This document shows, piece after piece, positions 57,130 to 64,000 of a stretch of 64,000 nt of DNA. The notes under the pieces are model-generated. The model had not been told where the DNA came from. It was given only the letters and a program-made list of their open reading frames with translations, and ran no database searches. Within the stretch, counting starts at the first letter, position 1. Each line of letters starts with the position of its first letter. This DNA is from Diplolepis rosae (lineage: Eukaryota > Arthropoda > Insecta > Hymenoptera > Diplolepididae), in the NCBI GenBank assembly GCA_030998225.1, contig JAPYXD010000754.1, positions 7,130,001 through 7,194,000 of the forward strand. The letters are read 5' to 3'. Both the position numbers and the translations under genes were made by a program.

Positions 57130-57600
57130 TGCATCTGTAGTGACCCTTTATACACGCATTTCAATTATTTACAATAACAACCTTATTGCTGTTAGAAGGA
57201 CCTCGGACTCTTAAGGTAACTATATTATATTATTACCTTTTTATCCGTAATAATTCTATCATTTATCGAATCCTGCAATATTATACTATAGATTTGTACA
57301 ATGTAGTTGCAGAGAATCAACATCATAGCTCGAAGGCATATGTGACATTTATTCTGATACTATCTGACAAGGAACAAGACTGCTTAGCTTTTTCAATTCA
57401 TTTTAGGTTCAACAAGTCTCGATCAAGTCATCAGTTTATATTAAAGTGTGCAAAACACTTGCACTGTTATGTTTTGAGATTTTAAATATTTAGTTGAGTA
57501 CGTATACTTAGAAAGCAAAAAAATGCTTTTTTTGTGAATTTTTTTTGAAGATTGGTTTTATTTATTGTAGACCTATATTATACAGTTTGAATAACATATG
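57130..57600. other. AT-rich DNA, no gene seen
   Basis: A 99-codon plus frame at 57186-57485 has no recognisable domain. Confidence 0.3.
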
Positions 57601-59090
57601 TTTTAAGTAGTTACAGTAATTTTTACATTCTCATCATGGATGAGAAGGTATTGGTTTTATGTGAAAAATGACTTTCGAAATTTTCATCAAATATTTACGT
57701 TTTGAGACTCCCTGAGTCAGAAAAAAGGGTTTTTACGAAAATGTCTGTCTGCTTGTCTGTCTGTAGTAGGTCGTGTGCGGCATAACTCTCGATAGAATTA
57801 TCAGATTGAATTGAGCTTTGGTACACTTTATCGGAGCCGAAAAAGTAAGGACAAGTTCGTTAACCAGCCACATCCAATCAAAATTGAGGGGTTGAGCACT
57901 ACTTTTGTGTTTTTGAAAATAATTTTTTGAAAAAATCAAAAATTTCAATACTGGTTTTAGATAGTGCTCATAAATCTCTAAAAAGTATCCTGATAACATT
58001 TTTTGATTAAATCAAAATTAGAAATGTTACAGCATATTCAAATTCGAAAAAAGTCAATATCAAAATTCCATTTTCCAGTAAAATTATACGAGATACGAAA
58101 AAACGTTATGATACAATATTATTTTCTACATAAAGTCCTACAAATTTGAATTGTAAAATTTTTTCATAAGATGCATATTTTTCTTTTTAATTCAAAAAAA
58201 TATATTGAAAATCCAAAATTCAATTTTTTTTAACAATAATATGTAAAATAAGAAAAAAACGTAAGAATACAAAGTTGTTAGTTTCAAAAAGATCTACAAG
58301 TTTTGTCTCACACAGTTTCTGATAAAACATATATTTTTCGTTTCAATTCCAAAAAATACGATTAAAATTCAAAAATTCAATTTTTTAGACAAAATATGTG
58401 AGATACAAAAAAACTTTAAGATGAAAAATTGTTTGGCTAAATAAGGTCTACACATTCGTATGGAGAAATTTCTATACAGTATGTATATTTTAATTTTTAG
58501 ATTTTTAATATTGAAAAAATTCGATTTTTTTCACCAAAATATGTGAGATACGAAATAAGCGTTGTTCTGCAAAATCGTTCCCTTAAATAAAGTCTACGAT
58601 TGTTTTTCCTTTTTGAGATATTTGGAAGAAAATAAATTTATCAATAATCATGTAATTTATTAAAAAGTTACAAAAATGCATACAGAAAATCGAGCGCGAA
58701 GCGCGAGTGTCATGATGAGAATGTGTTCCTTAAGGCCGATAGAGCATTAAGTAAATTGAATTTCCTGTTTCACTTAAACTGAAAAAGAAACTTAGTGAAT
58801 TTGAGAAAAAGACTAATTTACATCATCTTTAATATCATTAAATTGGTTTGAGCTTCAGTATTAAATTATAAGAAATAAACTTAAACGTATGCGAAGAGCA
58901 CAAGACCGAGCGCGACGTTCAAAAATTCCGGAGCGCGCAGCGTGGCGATCGAGTATTACGGAGCGCGAAGCGCGACGATCGAATCGCGGGCCCCAGGCGC
59001 GCTCAAACTTGCGAGCGAAGCGAGCTGCGCGCTTCGCGCGCAATGAGAATGTGCCCGCGATGCGGGCAGATTTTTTCATATACAAATATT
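57600..59090 (+). repeat. Dispersed repeat with GCGCTTCGCGC blocks, copy 3
   Basis: It starts around TTCTCATCATGGATGAGAAG, carries GTCTGTCTGCTTGTCTGTCT at 57740-57760, then CTCTCGATAGAATTATC. Several loosely repeated units containing CAAAATATGTGAGATACG follow. It ends in a GC-rich tail (58685-59075) of GCGCGAAGCGCG words closing with GTGCCCGCGATGCGGGCAG. It is the most complete copy; the relative at 5.07-6.1 kb is reversed. I do not recognise the family. Confidence 0.75.
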
Positions 59091-59121
59091 GAAAAACAAG
59101 CGAGTTATAGTCGATTTTCCA

Positions 59122-59310
59122 CACCGAGAAAAAAATGCTATTGAATCAATAGCATTTCTTTCCAAAAGCATGTATATCACGGATTCAAATCAATATGCTA
59201 TAGAATAAGTAACATATTTATTGGTTCTTGTAGTATTTTTTTAATAAATTCATAGTATACATGCTTTTGGAAAGAAATGCTTTTGATTCAATAGCATTTT
59301 TTTCTCAGTG
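59122..59310. mobile_element. MITE, CACYGAGAAAAAAATGC family
   Basis: CACCGAGAAAAAAATGCTAT and CACTGAGAAAAAAATGCTAT (inverted) with TIRs of about 55 bp are flanked by CA (59120-59121, 59311-59312). It is 189 bp and non-coding. Confidence 0.88.
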
Positions 59311-59319
59311 CAGAGGTCC

Positions 59320-61190
59320 TCAAAAAAAAGGTAGTCATGCAGTGAACCATGCTACTCATGACTGGCTTATCTGAAACAAAAAAACCAAGAGGTTAGTTAA
59401 AATAAAATATCCCCGTGTACTTATCGCGCGATTTTGGTCAAAATTTGAATTTCTAACAAAATAACGAATGTTTGAAAAAAAATTTTCAATAAAAAATGCC
59501 TCATTTTTCAATGTAAAAAAAGATTGATATACTAAATTGAAATATCGCGCCGATAAGTTTCTGAGTCACACTGACTGCGAAATAAATTAAAATTAACTGA
59601 TTGTATAGCTGGAATCCAATTACTGATTAAAATAAAAAAATAAAACTGCTGGTTATAATTTGAAAAGTACTAAATTATATAAATATGTTATATTAAACTT
59701 AATATTTCATGTATGTTAATTAAAAAGCAATATACCTGCATTACTATCATATTTGTTATATCACAATAATTAATGGCTTCACAAAGTTCATTTTTACGAA
59801 ATTTTCAAATGGCTATTGCATTAAATTCAAATTATAGATATTAAAGAAGGTTTTTTATTCCACATTCTATGAGTTTGATCTTTTAATCACCTACTCATAA
59901 TTATTAAGTATTTGGGAAAATTATTTTAACTAGACTAGTAATATTGATTACTGATTTATTTCAAAATAATTTTTCCTAATTTTAATAATTTAAGAGTTAT
60001 TGAAGAAACTAGGAAATATATTTTTATCTCCATTGTTAAAAGCACTATTAAAAATTTTGCTATTAAAATTAATATACGAAGTTATGGGGAATAATTTTTA
60101 TTAATTGTCGACAAAGCAGGATATTTCATTACTTGTTTTAAACATTGAATAATATAATAAGTTAGTCAAAGTGAAGATTAAAGATTAAAATTTTAATGAA
60201 ATTGACACAAAAGAAGAGTTTGAAGAAAAAGTTATATCAACTGACTTTTCTAAAACTGCTTTTAGTTTTTTATCAGCCTAACTGATTGTTATACATTTGC
60301 GTTGATTTTTATTACAGTAATAAAAAATTATGTCAAATTCGGTCAAAAAAAATTTCATTTACCATACGTTCAAAAATTTCTCAGTTACGAACAACAAATA
60401 ATAATATAATAATAAATTCCAATACAAATTATTTAAAGTGCATGCATTTATGATATTAAATTATCATTTTGTTGATGTTGTTTTTAAATTCTGCAATCGA
60501 ATCATCTGAACGAAATTCTGTTTAAGTCTTGCAAATGTTTCGCACTTGAACAATTTCCTTATGGCAATTTTATAAGTAACTCTGAAGTAAGTACCAGTGT
60601 AGAAGGAAAATTGCAATTTGCAATAACTCATCTGGTATTTGATAGGTGGCATTATTTCACGCTTGATCGAAAGTTTAACTGATGCGCTCATTATATTATA
60701 TATATACATATAGATAGTACAAATTCAGAAGAAATGTTTAAAATATCAAAGAAAGTGGTGTACACAGTTTTTATTTCATGCATTTATAAATCTGCATTCT
60801 AAAACAGATTTTACTTCCTTTGGTGATTCAAGAGCTGGTTTTATTACTATATAATACTTCAAAAAATAATTAAAAGAATGAAATATACATTTTTTATGAA
60901 CAAATTTTTGCAGAATTTAAATCTATTATGTAAATTTTATCAAAGGACCAATTAAATATCAATAAACAGGAAAAAAATAATTAAGGAGATAATGTTCTTA
61001 TAACTCCGAGGTTCAGATATACACCTGAAAGTGAAAGTGTAATGCTTATATTATAACGAATACTTCTCCCATTAATTAAAATTCTTAGTGAGTATTTTAT
61101 TTTCTATTATTGTTATTATATATAGATCTATAATTAGCTGTATTTTTTCGGACTAATATTTTTTAGATATAAAAATTGAGCTGTAAAGGA
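59320..61190. other. AT-rich DNA, no gene seen
   Basis: No coding region, TIR pair or RNA gene was recognised. Confidence 0.3.
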
Positions 61191-61199
61191 TTATAATTT

Positions 61200-62710
61200 T
61201 AACACAAAAGACTCTGCTTTTCAAACTTGAATCAGTAGTTTTTTGAATAATTTTAATCAGTGACTGAATTTTAGCCATGCAATCGGTTGTTTTTAACTGA
61301 TTTAATCAGTTAAGAAAACTCTAAACAAGTGATTGTAGAGATGAAAATCAATTATTTATTTAAATTAGTAAAAAAGTTACTGATACAAATTAAGGGAGTG
61401 CTTTCATTTGCTTATTAAATAAGTGGCAACACCTATTGAAAACTTGAAGAATTAATAAGAAAAGAATTTTTATACTAAATTTTACGATTTAATCAATTTT
61501 ATTCATGCTGATACAATGTCTGGATCAAAGAATTTAAAGTTATGTAAATAGATTAAAATGCTAAATATGTTACACACATGAATGATTTTATAACGTAATA
61601 TAATAAAATATACAATTTTCTAGTAAATAGCGGGAGTTAGTGTGTTGAAATATACACTGAAAACACAATTTGTCCAATTCAAATAAAAAATATTATGTGG
61701 GTTTATTTAGCTGGAAAAGCATAATATTTTGTTTGGATTAATCAAATATTTGGTTTCAATCGAAGCAACTATTCTATTCATTTTATCCTATAGCAAAGTT
61801 TGAATATATATTTCTTCTATTTTCAAATAAAAATTGTTTTTTTTGTTATTGCATGTATTTTTTCTGAATAAAATAAATAGTTATTTTTCTCAGCATTTGG
61901 AGGAATGGTTTGCAAAATATTATATTCACTGATAGTTTGACTAAAACGTCTTTCCAGACGTGCAACTGCATTTAACGAGACATGATTATGAAATTCTTTC
62001 TGATAGTTTGCAATATCTCGCCTAACCGGCTAAAACTTGTCATTACTAAGATATTTCTGACAACTTTTAACATAAAAGCCTTAAAACTATTTACTGTTTT
62101 TGTTACATCAATCCGAACTGCAATTTTCATTATTTCCAGCAGAAGAGAGCAACTTTTGAAACTAACGATAGGAAAAATCTTGCTTCATAATTTTATTTCA
62201 TTTTTCTATTAATCATTAAATGTATAATAATTGTATTGAACCTGGTTTTCTGGAATGTGTCATATAAAAAAAAATATTGAATTGATCCAACCAAAATTTG
62301 ATTGCATCTACCAGAAATTTTATTTTAATAAGTTTGGCCAAATTTTCTGTTGTTTCGACGAAAATTAATTTGATGTATTGTAATTAACGATCTTGGTCCA
62401 TTTGGCAAAATAGTTTCATTACATAAAACATATTTTTTGGGTGTATGCGTACAGCTTAATGAATCTCCAATATTGCACACGTAATTAAGTATTGTATTAT
62501 TTAAAATTAACTTTTCTAAAACAACTTTTGTTTGTCTGGTATTCAAAATATAACAATTTTTCAGATTGTTTCAACAACATTTTTTCGTAGATTGAATGTT
62601 CTGGTGGATTTAACAAAAAAATATCTTTGAATCAATCAATATTTTGTTGGATTGTCCAAAATTTGTTATAATTAATTTAATATTTCTGTATGTCCAGGAA
62701 AAAATGTTGT
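61200..62710. repeat. Degraded MITEs and GGTTGA-family fragments
   Basis: 61208-61400 resembles the CTCTAAAT family (AACTTGAATCAGTAG, ending ATACAAATTAAGGGAGTG). 61650-61770 starts TACACTGAAAACACAATTTG. 62260-62710 has GGTTGA-type text with an end complementary to CACCCAAAAAATATG near 62430-62445. Confidence 0.45.
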
Positions 62711-64000
62711 TTGAAGCAGATTTGAGTGATCAAACAAATCCTGTAATTCTCTTTATGCTAATTTTTCTCATAAAATGGTAAAAACCATCCAAGTTCCAAA
62801 CAGTAACTATAGAAAAAACATAATTAGAGTGAGACTGGTTGGTTAGTCTCTGGAGAGTAATGCAATCTAGAACATTATCGCGTTTATATATAAAAAGGGG
62901 CTGAGAGTTACAACATTATTCACTTTCTTATGCTAGAGAAGGGTTAAAACTAACAACGTTTTTTATCTCTTTTTGTTAACTGGTTGTTGAGAGATTCTTA
63001 GACTAACAACGTTACTTACTTCCTTATTGGATAAAATTTTATGAAAATATGTTCCCTAATTTCTAACCAATTGGTACGAACTTCATTATTATATGTATAA
63101 TGGATGATTCCCACAACTCCGCAAAAATAAGATTTAGACCTATTACAATTAGACACAATAGAAAAAAGGATTATAAAACAGTTTTTATTTTACTTTATTT
63201 TACTCGTACTTTTATGATGTTTTAGATAAAAAAATGTGAGAGGAGATTATATTTGTTTAGATTTATATAGACTCAAATTACTTATACCGCTATTCTCTTT
63301 CCGTCGTTCTGCTCGCATTGAAATTTAACCGTTATTTCCACCTGAAGTTGATTCAACCATAAAACATTTCCTTTCAATGAAAATAATGCTCATAAAAGAA
63401 GTATGTTGAAAATTCCAATTATTATTAATGGTTGTCAGTGATTAGTTTTAATTAATTAATAATAATAATTAATAACTTTATTTGCTTTATTTAAAAGTCA
63501 ATTAAAATGAAATAAGATGATTTTTATCTATTAATAAAAAAGTGATTAAATCTACTGAATGTTGAATTTTGAGACCAAAGTCTTTTAGCATGACATCCTT
63601 CAATTAAAGACATTCTACATAGAAGTAATTATTCATTTCCTTTGTTTCCGTTTTTTTCTATTGGTATCCGCCTAAGTTATGACTTCCTGAGAGTAACACT
63701 CAAGAATTTTTTCTTGTTCACTTTTTTTTACAGGTCATAAAATATAACTTTTAAATGCGGACAACGCCTCTATAATTTCTACTAGAACGATTTTCATGAA
63801 CTGATCTTTTCTATCCGGGGTGTAGATGCTATATCAAACGATTATATCCGATCGACTGATCGATCTTTTTTTCCTCTGTATTAATCTTTCTGCTCTTGGT
63901 AAGCAAGCCATGAAATTTTAATGACTACTGAGTAAATAAATAATTATTGCATATACATTCACATTCGACGCACGAGACACTCAACGGTAAAAACACTGTT
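62711..64000. other. AT-rich DNA, no gene seen
   Basis: Only short runs of ACAACGTT (about 62955 and 63006) and mixed sequence. No gene or element with recognisable ends. Confidence 0.3.

Noticed and set aside
58861..59124. 87-codon minus and 67-codon plus frames rich in Arg/Ala
   Set aside because: Translations of the GCGCGAAGCGCG repeat tail, open in both directions because of composition.

Overview
The window is AT-rich, intron-dominated animal DNA. It looks like insect DNA, probably hymenopteran. The evidence is a GT-AG spliced basic helix-loop-helix gene almost identical to insect Dimmed in its DNA-binding domain, decayed mariner transposons with mellifera-type ends, and a dense load of short inverted-repeat elements. 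There are no prokaryotic-style gene clusters, and almost every long open frame is a shadow of a repeat.

One host gene can be supported. A minus-strand homologue of dimmed (dimm, the BHLHA15/Mist1 family) has three exons: 18772-18907 (start codon at 18903), 13604-13792 and 6371-6507. They join in frame to a protein of 153 residues with a complete bHLH domain. The start-codon exon opens with a good acceptor, so there must be at least one untranslated exon at higher coordinates. A promoter-like block at 49587-49657 is a speculative candidate. The last exon carries a consensus donor whose GTAAGT also contains an in-frame TAA, so the protein either stops there or splices to an exon I could not identify with confidence.

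The rest is introns and flanks filled with repeats. From 1 to 18 kb: MITEs, foldbacks, a MITE carrying a tRNA-like sequence (7211-7577), a 1.3-kb TA-flanked element (11486-12806), repeated palindromes around 14.7-15.2 kb, and a large foldback (16059-17399). From 18 to 36 kb: three TTAA-flanked elements, one holding a small retro-insertion with a hammerhead-ribozyme-like motif, plus MITEs and a few non-repetitive blocks that may be regulatory. From 39 to 45 kb: one mariner split by a six-copy tandem array of a palindromic MITE, and a second, deleted mariner. From 52.8 to 57.1 kb: a nest of transposons inside transposons. One of these carries a decayed two-exon SAM-domain gene fragment, which is the most unusual thing I saw. 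From 57.6 to 59.1 kb: a GC-rich repeat whose relative at 5.07-6.1 kb lies in the opposite orientation. The last 5 kb is AT-rich with little recognisable content.

Many of the elements share ends that begin CAC and then run into AG/A-rich sequence (CACTCTAAAAA, CACTGAAAAA, CACCGAGAAA, CACGGAGAAA, CACCGAAAAA). They are flanked by 2-bp direct repeats that are usually a pyrimidine followed by a purine. This suggests a single mobilising system behind much of the non-coding content.
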